Source: UA16 sp002292325 (GTDB taxonomy: Bacteria; Bacteroidota; Bacteroidia; Flavobacteriales_D; Sanyastnellaceae). From it: a stretch of 64,000 nucleotides of DNA. A program made the position numbers and the translations under genes. The stretch is taken from assembly GCA_943788645.1 (NCBI GenBank), contig CALSRC010000010.1, forward strand, positions 1 to 64,000. The letters are read 5' to 3'. A model generated the notes under the pieces. That model was not told the DNA's origin. It saw nothing but the letters and a program-made list of their open reading frames with translations, and ran no database searches. Below, in pieces: positions 17,026 to 24,880 of this stretch (the first letter of the stretch is position 1; the number at the start of each line of letters is the position of its first letter).

Positions 17026-17865
17026 GTGAACGACTTCAATGGCCAACACCTCCCTCCGACCGAACAAGAGGGACCAATGAACAACCTGGAGCAGCAGTCC
17101 ATTGCTGACTTAGTCCGTTCGATGCATGCTCATTCTGCTGCAGCTCACGGTGCTGTTTCCAAATCTCTCCCTCAAATTGAGGCCTTCTTGAAGGCTCTCG
17201 TTTTGCGCATGCAACGCGGTGGCCGGTTGTTTTACATCGGTGCAGGTACCAGCGGACGGCTTGGTGTGGTGGACGCCAGTGAATGCCCTCCGACTTTCGG
17301 AGTTGATCGGGAAGCCGTTCAGGGGTGGATCGCCGGAGGAGATGGAGCGCTTCGGGTCGCCGTTGAAGGGGCCGAAGATGATTTCCATGGAGCCTGGAAT
17401 GACTTGAAGTCAGCACGACCCACCGAAAGAGACACCTTGGTAGGCATCGCCGCATCAGGACGCACTCCCTATGTCATCGGCGGTCTCCAGGCAGCCAATG
17501 AAGCTGGAATGCTGACTGGATGCATCACCTGCAATCCTGGTACTCAGGTTGAGCAGGAAGCGCAATTTCCCATGGTAGCGGTCACAGGGCCGGAATTCGT
17601 GACGGGCAGTACCCGACTCAACGCCGGAACTGCTACGAAACTGATCTTGAACTTGATCACCACTACCGCGATGGTGCAATTGGGGCGGGTCCGCGGGTCC
17701 AAGATGATTGATATGCAACTCTCCAACACAAAATTGATCGAACGTGGGGTGCGGATGATTCGAGAAGCTACAGGATGTTCGGCGAGCGAAGCGAAGGCAG
17801 CCCTCGATTCTACCGGAAATGTTCGGGACGCCATTGATCAATTGAACGGACATGCACACGCTTGA
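17026..17865 (+). CDS. murQ: N-acetylmuramic acid 6-phosphate etherase
   Basis: A 279-residue SIS-domain lyase. The phosphosugar loop FYIGAGTSGRLGVVDASECPPTFGV is at residues about 66-90, GIAASGRTPYVIGG follows, and the C-terminus has the ASEAKAALDSTGNVRDAI helix domain typical of MurQ. It cleaves MurNAc-6-P to GlcNAc-6-P and D-lactate in cell-wall recycling. The start is taken as GTG 17026, preceded by a stop six bases away, because the conserved TEQ segment near the N-terminus (PPTEQEGP) lies before the first ATG at 17077. It overlaps the following hypothetical gene by 14 bases. Confidence 0.92.
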   Translation: MNDFNGQHLPPTEQEGPMNNLEQQSIADLVRSMHAHSAAAHGAVSKSLPQIEAFLKALVLRMQRGGRLFYIGAGTSGRLGVVDASECPPTFGVDREAVQGWIAGGDGALRVAVEGAEDDFHGAWNDLKSARPTERDTLVGIAASGRTPYVIGGLQAANEAGMLTGCITCNPGTQVEQEAQFPMVAVTGPEFVTGSTRLNAGTATKLILNLITTTAMVQLGRVRGSKMIDMQLSNTKLIERGVRMIREATGCSASEAKAALDSTGNVRDAIDQLNGHAHA

Positions 17866-18433
17866 GCCATACTATGCCTGGCGCAATCATTACATCGCCA
17901 GCAACGATTCAAGAAGTCCATTTTTTGAAAGGACGTACAGCGAGTTCGAATATTCGACTAAAGTGTACAATTACTTCATCCACCCGCAGTGGGATTCAAT
18001 CCAATCCTCTACCCTATTCTGCAAATTATTGTTTGTGGACTATGACGAGCGGTTTGCGATCATCGAATTCATTGGAGAGTGGAACGATTGCCTCTACAAT
18101 GACATCATGCAATTCAAACGAGAAGTGGTCGATGTTCTGATGGGAGAGGGTATTTCCCGCTTCATTCTCATCGGAGAGAATGTATTGAATTTTCATTTTA
18201 GCGACGACTGCTACTACGAGGAATGGTTCGATGAAGTCACCGAGGAAGACGGCTGGATCGCTCTGCTGAATTTTCGAGAGCACGTGATTGACGACATGAA
18301 ATCCATCGATCTGGATAGCTACTTTGTCTTAGGTGGCGAACTCAACGAATTGGGCTGGCGTACTTTTTCACCTGCCCATTTGTATGAGCGCATTGACGAT
18401 TGCGTCAACCAGCGCTTCGGAATCATTGGCTAA
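17852..18433 (+). CDS. Conserved-looking hypothetical protein, acidic and aromatic-rich
   Basis: A 193-residue cytoplasmic-type protein with no signal peptide, beginning MHTLEPYYAWRNHYIASNDS. It is rich in Tyr, Phe, Trp, Asp and Glu (FSDDCYYEEWFDEVTEEDGW; FVLGGELNELGWRTFSP). I do not recognise the family. It overlaps the end of murQ by 14 bases, so it is probably translated from the same mRNA as the aroE-murQ run and is the last gene of it. It converges on the DUF2400 gene with only 21 bases between stops, and no terminator is visible there. Confidence 0.75.
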   Translation: MHTLEPYYAWRNHYIASNDSRSPFFERTYSEFEYSTKVYNYFIHPQWDSIQSSTLFCKLLFVDYDERFAIIEFIGEWNDCLYNDIMQFKREVVDVLMGEGISRFILIGENVLNFHFSDDCYYEEWFDEVTEEDGWIALLNFREHVIDDMKSIDLDSYFVLGGELNELGWRTFSPAHLYERIDDCVNQRFGIIG

Positions 18434-18454
18434 AAGTCTGGGTTCTGGTCTGTA

Positions 18455-19300
18455 TCAAAACCCTTCAATCGCTCCCAATCCAAATAAAGCAAAATCCAAC
18501 CGGACCGGGTCAGCAGAATCAATTTGCCGCAGGCTTTCCATCAACTCTTCCACGGCCTTCCAGTCACTCGCTTTGCGATCCAGTAAACCCAATTTGCGAC
18601 CTACGTTTCCGGTATGTACATCCAACGGAATCATCAACTGGGCCGGTGAAATGGCCTTCCATATTCCAAAATCCACCCCTCGAGCATTGGATCGGACCAT
18701 CCAACGAAGAAACATATTCAATCGTTTGGTCGCCGATCCTCGTCTTGGGGAAGCAACGTGTTTTTGCGTTCGTCCGGGTTCAAAGCCGCGGCGTGCAGCT
18801 GCTTCAAAAAATCGATCATGAAAGGCACACAGGTGGTCTTCTGCGGTTGGTGCGCTCGATGCCGAATGGACCAAAAACGCCTCTTCGAGGGTGCCGTGTT
18901 GCTTCATCAATCCCTGCAAGGCGTGCAAAAACACCTCTGCATCCCGCGGCTGAAATGTGCGATGGACGAAATCAGCAGAAGCACGCTTGAGTTCAGCGGG
19001 GGTTGCCTGTCCAATGAACTCCGACGGAGCATTATCCATTCGCTCGATGAACTTCGAAGCGCTTTTCAGGATGGTTTTACGCTGGCCCCAAGCGAGAGAA
19101 GCAGCAATAAAGCCCGCTAACTCAACATCCCTGGGATTTGAAAACCGATGAGGAACCGAAATTGGATCATCCTCAATGAACCCTGCTCTCTCATAGAACT
19201 CGGCCTTTTCCAGCAGAAAAGCACGCATCTCAGAGTCGACCTTCCTTTCTTGAGCGTTGGACAATGTTCTTTTTTCATCCTTCTTCGTTTGCTTCGCCAT
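18455..19300 (-). CDS. DUF2400 / TIGR02757 family protein
   Basis: A 281-residue protein matching the TIGR02757 family of Bacteroidota and Chlorobi: ERAGFIEDDPISVPHRFSNPRDVELAGFIAASLAWGQRKTIL, then FLRWMVR, IPLDVHTGNVGRKLGLL and DFALFGLGAIEGF at the very end. The helical pattern resembles HhH-GPD DNA glycosylase folds, but the function is unproven. Start at 19300 is preferred; the frame is open to 19375, but the extra residues would cross the neighbouring promoter and the BatA gene start. It diverges from the BatA-domain gene with 32 bases between start codons. Confidence 0.85.
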   Translation of the reverse strand: MAKQTKKDEKRTLSNAQERKVDSEMRAFLLEKAEFYERAGFIEDDPISVPHRFSNPRDVELAGFIAASLAWGQRKTILKSASKFIERMDNAPSEFIGQATPAELKRASADFVHRTFQPRDAEVFLHALQGLMKQHGTLEEAFLVHSASSAPTAEDHLCAFHDRFFEAAARRGFEPGRTQKHVASPRRGSATKRLNMFLRWMVRSNARGVDFGIWKAISPAQLMIPLDVHTGNVGRKLGLLDRKASDWKAVEELMESLRQIDSADPVRLDFALFGLGAIEGF

Positions 19301-19318
19301 CACCTGCAAAATTGGACT

Positions 19319-19326
19319 TAAATTTG
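19319..19326 (+). promoter_or_regulatory. -7 box TAAATTTG six bases before the BatA-domain gene
   Basis: TAAATTTG matches TAnnTTTG and is followed by TACCGA and ATG at 19333. A TTTG occurs upstream (at about 19288) but roughly 27 bases away, longer than the usual spacing. If used, the mRNA would have almost no leader. Confidence 0.45.
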
Positions 19327-19332
19327 TACCGA

Positions 19333-21381
19333 ATGGAATTTGTGCATCCAGAAATACTTTGGGGTCTTGGTGCACTGGCTATTCCGATAGTCATTCACCT
19401 GCTTCATTTCAGACGTTTTAAACGGGTTCAATTCTCCCAAGTCTCCTTTCTAAAGGACGTTCAGCGTGAAACGAAAGCCACCCAGCAAATCAAACATTGG
19501 TGGATTCTTCTCCTGCGTCTGCTGGCATTCGCGGCCATCATTCTTGCCTTTGCGCAACCCAAATTGGTCTCTATGGAAGGGAACGGAATCTCTGGAACAG
19601 GAGGCCACGCCGTATCTCTTTTTGTCGATAATAGCCTGTCCATGGAAGGCATGGGAGAAGAGGGACAACTCTTGCAATCGGCCAAGAACAAAGCATCTTT
19701 GGTGGTCAATCAGTACAAACCAACGGATCAATTTCAAGTACTCACCAACGCATTTTCAGGCCGAGATCAGACATTTCTAACCAAGGATCAGGCATTGGAG
19801 CGAATTGAATCGATTCGAATTGACCCAAACACTCAGCCTCTGCCAGCTGTTTTGCAGCGGGTTTCCAACCAACTCATTAAAGCCGATGACAGACAACAAA
19901 CGGCTTACCTCTTCACAGACTTGCAAAAGTCGACGCATCAATTAACCGATGATATCGCGGTTCCAGACAGCGCAATTCAATGGCTTTTTGTGCCTGAAAT
20001 TGCAGGCAATACTCCCAATATCTGGGTCGACTCCGTATGGTTCACCGAGCCTATGCGGATCAGCGAACGTCCAGCCGCGTTGCAAGTGCGCTTGCGCCAT
20101 AATTCCAAAACATCCGTTGATGCTGTTCCACTAACATTGAATGTCAATGGCGATCGGGTCGCTATGGGCACCTTCAACATCGTACCCGGAATCCCAACAG
20201 ATACGGTTCTTCGGTTTACCCTTGGAGCTAAAGGTATTCAGCAAGCCACCGTGCACATAGAGGATGCTCCTATTCGCTTCGATGACGACTGGTATTTCGG
20301 ATATGACGTTGTGGATCAAATCCAAATTACGCTGCTCACTGGCAAACCCAGTGGTTCAGTAAGCAGCTCCATCCAACGCTTGTTTTCAACCGCACAAGAC
20401 TTGTACAACATGAACGTCCAAACCCAATGGACGCCGGGAATGTTGACCGACCGTCATTGCATCATTTTGAGCGATTGGCCGGTTCAAGGCTCGGGTTTTG
20501 CCAATGCCATGGAAGCATTTTGCAGGGAGGGAGGTACGTTGGTGATCTTACCTCAGTATAACGCTACAGATCCCGCTTTGCTCACGGCGTTGGGGACGTC
20601 CAATCAAAACAAGTGGATCGAACAGTCCGATCGCGTGCAGAGGTTGGTATCGGAGCACCCATTCTTTCAACATATGTTCGATCGGATCCCTGAGCGCATG
20701 GATTTACCGGTTACCGAGGCCTTGTGGAATCGCACTTTAGCACCACAAGAAGAAGCGTTGGCTTGGACCGAACGGGGTCTACCCTTCCTCACGCGCCTTC
20801 CGGTCGGTCAAGGACAAGCGTTTTTGTTTTCCACGAGCGGTGACGAGGATCAGACGAATCTTACACGTCACGCACTGTGGGTTCCCATTCTCTTGAGAAT
20901 GGCAGAACAGTCCGCTGCAGGCAAAATCCACCAAGGAGAGATTGGTGAGCTCGGCACATGGGCCTTGGACATCGACAATGAAAACTCCCAAGACCTCGCC
21001 TTGGAAGGAGAACAAACTTGGCTTCCTGAAGTGCGACAAACGGGAACAGAATTGCGCATCAGCCTCACGGGCATTCCATTGAATGCTGGTCATTACGATT
21101 TGACGAGTGCCGGCCGTCCATTGGCTGCCATTGGTCTCAATCAGAACAGAAAAGAATCGGATCATGCGGCCTTCGATGTCCTTGGCTTCGAATCCCAATG
21201 GTCCGACCTTGGGTGGCCGCCCATGAAGGTCATTGCATCAACCAGTTCCACTCTTCCCCAAGTCATTAAACGCATCGAGCAAGGCACACCCCTCTGGAAG
21301 GCCTGTATTTTGCTTGCGCTCATCGCTCTCTTTCTTGAGACTATACTCCTACGTGCATGGAAACAATCATCAAAGGCGTAA
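19333..21381 (+). CDS. BatA-domain membrane protein with von Willebrand A-like region
   Basis: A 682-residue protein opening MEFVHPEILWGLGALAIPIVIHLLHFRRF, the N-terminal double-helix BatA/aerotolerance domain; a second helix LLLRLLAFAAIILAF follows, and a third helix lies at the C-terminus (ACILLALIALFLETILL). Between them is a large extracytoplasmic region with a vWA-like start (VSLFVDNSLSMEGMGEEG, DxSxS-type metal site with N replacing S) and beta-rich domains. Such proteins occur in Bacteroidota near MoxR/Bat systems or alone; the function is unknown. The start at 19333 is the only one consistent with the BatA motif. Its 3' end overlaps the dihydroorotase-like gene by 25 bases. Confidence 0.85.
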   Translation: MEFVHPEILWGLGALAIPIVIHLLHFRRFKRVQFSQVSFLKDVQRETKATQQIKHWWILLLRLLAFAAIILAFAQPKLVSMEGNGISGTGGHAVSLFVDNSLSMEGMGEEGQLLQSAKNKASLVVNQYKPTDQFQVLTNAFSGRDQTFLTKDQALERIESIRIDPNTQPLPAVLQRVSNQLIKADDRQQTAYLFTDLQKSTHQLTDDIAVPDSAIQWLFVPEIAGNTPNIWVDSVWFTEPMRISERPAALQVRLRHNSKTSVDAVPLTLNVNGDRVAMGTFNIVPGIPTDTVLRFTLGAKGIQQATVHIEDAPIRFDDDWYFGYDVVDQIQITLLTGKPSGSVSSSIQRLFSTAQDLYNMNVQTQWTPGMLTDRHCIILSDWPVQGSGFANAMEAFCREGGTLVILPQYNATDPALLTALGTSNQNKWIEQSDRVQRLVSEHPFFQHMFDRIPERMDLPVTEALWNRTLAPQEEALAWTERGLPFLTRLPVGQGQAFLFSTSGDEDQTNLTRHALWVPILLRMAEQSAAGKIHQGEIGELGTWALDIDNENSQDLALEGEQTWLPEVRQTGTELRISLTGIPLNAGHYDLTSAGRPLAAIGLNQNRKESDHAAFDVLGFESQWSDLGWPPMKVIASTSSTLPQVIKRIEQGTPLWKACILLALIALFLETILLRAWKQSSKA

Positions 21382-22610
21382 TCATCACCGACCCCGGCAG
21401 CTCCCACCATGGGAAGCAGCGCGATGTGCTCATCCAAAAGGGCATCATCACACACATTGAAGAGCACATCGACACGTCCAAGGGCGCGGATGTTTGGGAT
21501 GAACCCGGCTCGCGGCTTTCGACGGGATGGGTCGATTTACAAGCAGATTTTGCCGATCCGGGAAACGAGCAAAAGGAAGGACTTGAAAACGGCTGCTTGG
21601 CGGCAAAAGCTGGTGGATTTACCCACGTGACGCTGAATGTGGGGCAACACCCTGTTCCCGACAACAAAGGGGCAATCGCTTACCTCCAATCGCGCTCTTC
21701 AGAATTCGCATCGCACATTTGGCCGATGGCGAGTCTTTCTCAGGAGCAAAAAGGCGAACAACTTTCAGAAATGCATGACCTGGCCGGAGCAGGAGCTGTG
21801 GCATTTTCAGATGACGGACCCATCAACCAAACCGAATTGCTGCGTCGTGCCCTCGAGTACACAGCGGGTATGACCACCCCCGTGATCACCTGTCCGTTGG
21901 ATTTGGGTCTGAATTCAAATCCCTTGATGCACGAAGGCCCTCAAAGCACGGCCATGGGAATCGTGGGCAACCCCTCGATTTCAGAAACCATGCGCATCAA
22001 GCGGGACTTGGAAATCGTTCGGTACACGGAAGGGAGGCTTCACTTCTCCTGCATCAGCACCGCTGAATCCGTTGACCTCATCCGCTTGGCCAAAGAGGAA
22101 GGACTGCACGTCACATGCGGGACGTCTGCGCACCACTTGTTTTTCGTAGATAGAGACTTGGCAAACTTCGATAGCACCTTGAAGGTGTTGCCGCCTTTTC
22201 GGTCTGAAGACGACCGAAAGGCACTCTGCACTGGGGTTTTAGATGGAACCATTGATGCCATTATTTCGGATCATCGTCCACAAGATCTAGAACACCACGA
22301 TGTCGAATTCACATTGGCTCCATTTGGACTCGCGAGCATTGAATCCGTCTATCCCGTCGCACAATCTGCACTTGGGACCTCTCAAGAAGCACAATCTGCT
22401 TTGATCAGATCACTTACGACAGGCCCGAGATCTGTGCTTGGCATGACCATTCCCACGATTGAAATCAATCAACCTGCCGACCTAACATGGTACCACCCCA
22501 ACAAAGCCTGGAAATCAGGGCATGTCTCAAATGGGGTCAATCGAGCGTCTTACTCGGACCGATATCAACCATTTAGCGGGACGGGCATGCCCCTCGGCAC
22601 CGTACGTTGA
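21357..22610 (+). CDS. pyrC: Dihydroorotase-like protein, probably non-catalytic (metal HxH absent)
   Basis: A 417-residue amidohydrolase-fold protein of the class I dihydroorotase type: VIITDPGSSHHGKQRDVLIQKGII at the N-terminus and AGGFTHVTLNVG, then CGTSAHHLFF and IISDHRPQD. Where active enzymes have DxHxH after the first strand, this one reads DLQADFADPG, so both first-strand metal histidines are missing; the usual PNT is also replaced by NVGQHP. The catalytic Asp of SDH is kept. It may be a structural PyrC-like subunit for aspartate carbamoyltransferase, as in other bacteria with pseudo-dihydroorotases. It overlaps the preceding gene by 25 bases and ends six bases from the convergent DUF3467 gene. 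Confidence 0.85.
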   Translation: METIIKGVIITDPGSSHHGKQRDVLIQKGIITHIEEHIDTSKGADVWDEPGSRLSTGWVDLQADFADPGNEQKEGLENGCLAAKAGGFTHVTLNVGQHPVPDNKGAIAYLQSRSSEFASHIWPMASLSQEQKGEQLSEMHDLAGAGAVAFSDDGPINQTELLRRALEYTAGMTTPVITCPLDLGLNSNPLMHEGPQSTAMGIVGNPSISETMRIKRDLEIVRYTEGRLHFSCISTAESVDLIRLAKEEGLHVTCGTSAHHLFFVDRDLANFDSTLKVLPPFRSEDDRKALCTGVLDGTIDAIISDHRPQDLEHHDVEFTLAPFGLASIESVYPVAQSALGTSQEAQSALIRSLTTGPRSVLGMTIPTIEINQPADLTWYHPNKAWKSGHVSNGVNRASYSDRYQPFSGTGMPLGTVR

Positions 22611-22616
22611 TGGAGG

Positions 22617-22943
22617 TCAAGCCTCTCCCTGAGGACCACTGAACGATAGCGGCATCGCCGGATCCTGATTTCCTTTAGGAGCTTGAATAGGTCCTTGCTG
22701 CTTCTCAAAGCGTTGAACATTTTCATTCAAAGCGTGAAGCAAACGCTTCGCGTGATGCGGAGCCAAGATGATGCGACTACGCACCTGAGCTTGTCCCATA
22801 CCAGGCATAACCTGAGCAAAATCAACCACAAATTCTACGGGACTATGGGTGATGACCGCAAGGTTTGAGTATATACCTGAAGCCAAATCTTCCGGAAGAT
22901 CGATGTTCAGTTTCTTGTTTTTTGGGTTTTCGTCTTGTGCCAT
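22617..22943 (-). CDS. DUF3467 protein
   Basis: A 108-residue protein beginning MAQDENPKNKKLNIDLPEDLASGIYSNLAVITHSPVEFVVDFAQ and continuing MPGMGQAQVRSRIILAPHHAKRLLHALNENVQRFE, the full DUF3467 core, followed by a flexible Pro/Gln/Gly tail. Widespread in Bacteroidota, function unknown; no signal peptide. It is the last gene of the minus-strand run that begins at radC, and is preceded by a possible 21-codon gene and the HAD phosphatase. Confidence 0.9.
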   Translation of the reverse strand: MAQDENPKNKKLNIDLPEDLASGIYSNLAVITHSPVEFVVDFAQVMPGMGQAQVRSRIILAPHHAKRLLHALNENVQRFEKQQGPIQAPKGNQDPAMPLSFSGPQGEA

Positions 22944-22967
22944 GCGTACTCTATTTATTTTCGTTTT

Positions 22968-23033
22968 TTACTTTTCTTTCTTGCCCAGATCGAGGTCTTG
23001 TTTCTCGTCTTCCTTGATCACGGTCCGTCTCAT
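22968..23033 (-). CDS. Possible 21-codon peptide gene coupled to the HAD gene
   Basis: ATG at 23033 overlaps the stop of the HAD phosphatase gene as ATGA, and the frame runs to TAA at 22968. The peptide would be strongly charged (MRRTVIKEDEKQDLDLGKKEK is its composition, Lys/Glu/Asp rich). It fills most of the 86-base gap to DUF3467. The coupling geometry is what real downstream genes show elsewhere in this window, but a frame this short can arise by chance. Confidence 0.25.
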   Translation of the reverse strand: MRRTVIKEDEKQDLDLGKKEK

Positions 23034-23749
23034 CGGCTCAAATCCAAATCAAGCAATTCCTTCAAGCCCCTGACCCGTCGCCAAATTTCGGGCTCCGTGG
23101 GTGCATCCGTTGCGTCGTAATGGACCTGTCTCCATCCAGCTAAACGTGCGCCATGCACGTCACATTCCAGATCATCTCCAATCATGATGGCCTGAGTCGC
23201 CTCAGAATTCGCCAATTCCAAGCTTCTTTCAAACGCCTCCTTCCGGGGTTTTTTATATCCCAAAGCATCACTTGTGAATACCGCTTCAAAAAATGGAGAA
23301 AGTCCTGAATTCGCCATTTTGATGTGTTGCACCTCCTCAAATCCATTGGTCAGAATGAACATCCGGTGCCCCCGAGATTTTAACGTATCGCATACGTCCA
23401 CGGCACCTTCAATGAGGGCAGTGCGATAAGGTGCCCGCTGCACATAGGCTTCACCCATGGCTTCTGCGACGGAATCCATTCCTTCAAATTGAGCCAAACC
23501 CAGCTCTTCGATGGCTCGCCGAAATCGCAAGGGGCGCAAATCCTTTTGGGTCAACCTCCCTTCCCTGTATTCCTTCCAGCACTTTTCGTTCTCCACCTCA
23601 TATACCGAAATGAACGCACCGACATCGCGGTGCTCAGGCAGTCTGGGCTGCGCCAACTCGACAAATATTTCATGCAAAGCTTCCCTTGAATTGCGGTCAA
23701 AATCCCACAGCGTGCGATCCAAATCAAAGAATAAATCCGCTCTCACCAT
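23030..23749 (-). CDS. HAD-IA family phosphatase, YjjG (pyrimidine nucleotidase) type
   Basis: A 239-residue HAD hydrolase. Motif I is FFDLDRTLWDFD (residues about 7-18; DxD nucleophile and acid), motif II is LTNGFEEVQ (Ser/Thr position), motif III Lys lies in DALGYKKPRKEAFE, and motif IV is IGDDLECDV. The helical cap lies between motifs I and II. YjjG-type members dephosphorylate non-canonical pyrimidine nucleotides; substrate is inferred from overall similarity (the LWDFDxN start). A -7-like box with one mismatch (TACCTTTA) sits four bases before the ATG. Confidence 0.87.
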   Translation of the reverse strand: MVRADLFFDLDRTLWDFDRNSREALHEIFVELAQPRLPEHRDVGAFISVYEVENEKCWKEYREGRLTQKDLRPLRFRRAIEELGLAQFEGMDSVAEAMGEAYVQRAPYRTALIEGAVDVCDTLKSRGHRMFILTNGFEEVQHIKMANSGLSPFFEAVFTSDALGYKKPRKEAFERSLELANSEATQAIMIGDDLECDVHGARLAGWRQVHYDATDAPTEPEIWRRVRGLKELLDLDLSR

Positions 23750-23768
23750 GGTCTAAAGGTACACCAGA

Positions 23769-24206
23769 CTATGCAATGGGAACAGCCCAATAGGACAGCG
23801 TGGTAAGCACGAATGCCCAAATAATGAAGGCCAAAATCAAGACCCAAGGCATTCGCTCATCCTTTTGGTAATATTTCGCGGCCAGCACAGCTGCAATGGG
23901 AACGGAAATTATTCCCGAAACGCCCAACAAACCCCACATCCCAAACCTGCTTCGAAATCGAATCAGCCGTCGCCGTTTTGGAGTAAAAAAAGGCCGTTTC
24001 GCTTCCTTCTCGCCCCGGAATTCGGACCATTTTTTCAGCATCCACTTTCCAAAATAATAAAACATCAGCACGCCCACGGTCGCACCTGCAGAACTCACCA
24101 ATACGGTTGGCAAAAATCCCCAACCGCGCGCCACCATCAGTGAAGGCGTCACCAAGAATTTAACGATTGCTGCGAGTGCCCAAAAAATCAATTCCATCGG
24201 TGACAT
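23769..24206 (-). CDS. Small integral membrane protein, unrecognised
   Basis: A 145-residue protein with about four hydrophobic helices (LIFWALAAIVKFLVTPSLM, GATVGVLMFYYFGKW, GLLGVSGIISVPIAAVLAA, WVLILAFIIWAFVLTTLSYW) and a cytoplasmic basic loop (KRPFFTPKRRRLIRFRSRFG). The segment RFGMWGLLGVSGIISVPIAAVLAAKYY resembles motifs of small DedA- or export-type proteins, but I cannot name the family. Start 24206 is eight bases from the upp stop; an in-frame ATG at 24197 is possible. It lies between upp and the HAD phosphatase on one strand, so co-transcription is likely. Confidence 0.75.
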   Translation of the reverse strand: MSPMELIFWALAAIVKFLVTPSLMVARGWGFLPTVLVSSAGATVGVLMFYYFGKWMLKKWSEFRGEKEAKRPFFTPKRRRLIRFRSRFGMWGLLGVSGIISVPIAAVLAAKYYQKDERMPWVLILAFIIWAFVLTTLSYWAVPIA

Positions 24207-24213
24207 CCTCTAT

Positions 24214-24870
24214 TCACGCTTTTGATCCAAATGCCAGATCTCCTGCATCTCCCAGACCGGGAATGATATAGCCAAGACTGGAGAGTTCAGGGTCTACATC
24301 TCCGATCCAAAGGTGGGCATGATCGGGCAAGGCTTCTTGCACAACTGCTGCTCCCTCGGCGCTCGCTATTGCTGCGACCACATGAATGCTGCGTGGCATA
24401 CCGTGCGATTCGATAAGCGCCTCCAAAACACGCACCAACGACGCACCGGTCGCCAGCATAGGGTCGGCTAAAATCAGGGTGCGGTTGTCCAATCGCGGTG
24501 AGCTGACGGCGTCGATTCCAATGTAAAAAGATTCATGATCCCCTTCCCTGTATTTCCGGCAGGCCGAAATGAAAGCTTGATCAGCCCGATCAAACACCGA
24601 CGCCAATCCGTGATGCAAAGGGAGACCTGCTCGCAGAATGGTCGCCAACACCGGCTGGTTTGTCAAGCGCTGCATGCGCGCTACGCCCAGCGGGGTTTGA
24701 ATGGATTCATCGGAGAACTCCAATTCTTTCGACAACATCAACCCCATGGCCATTCCAATCCGCTCTAAATTCCTTCGAAATCTGGCTCGGTCCTGCTGCA
24801 CATCTGCATCCCGCAATTCCGCGATGTATTCGTTCACAACACTGGGCTCCTTGGATATTACATGTAGCAT
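24214..24870 (-). CDS. upp: Uracil phosphoribosyltransferase
   Basis: A 218-residue type I phosphoribosyltransferase. The family N-terminal segment is PSVVNEYIAELRD, the substrate region TILRAGLPLHHGLASVFDRAD lies near residue 85, and the PRPP loop DPMLATGASLVRVLEAL near residue 137. It converts uracil and PRPP to UMP. The start is taken as ATG 24870, because the similarity begins at MLHVISKEPS and that start leaves 10 bases after the preceding gene's stop; ATGs at 24909 and 24957 would overlap that gene. The C-terminal GYIIPGLGDAGDLAFGS is the uracil-binding end. Confidence 0.93.
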   Translation of the reverse strand: MLHVISKEPSVVNEYIAELRDADVQQDRARFRRNLERIGMAMGLMLSKELEFSDESIQTPLGVARMQRLTNQPVLATILRAGLPLHHGLASVFDRADQAFISACRKYREGDHESFYIGIDAVSSPRLDNRTLILADPMLATGASLVRVLEALIESHGMPRSIHVVAAIASAEGAAVVQEALPDHAHLWIGDVDPELSSLGYIIPGLGDAGDLAFGSKA

Positions 24871-24880
24871 CTTCTCAAAC

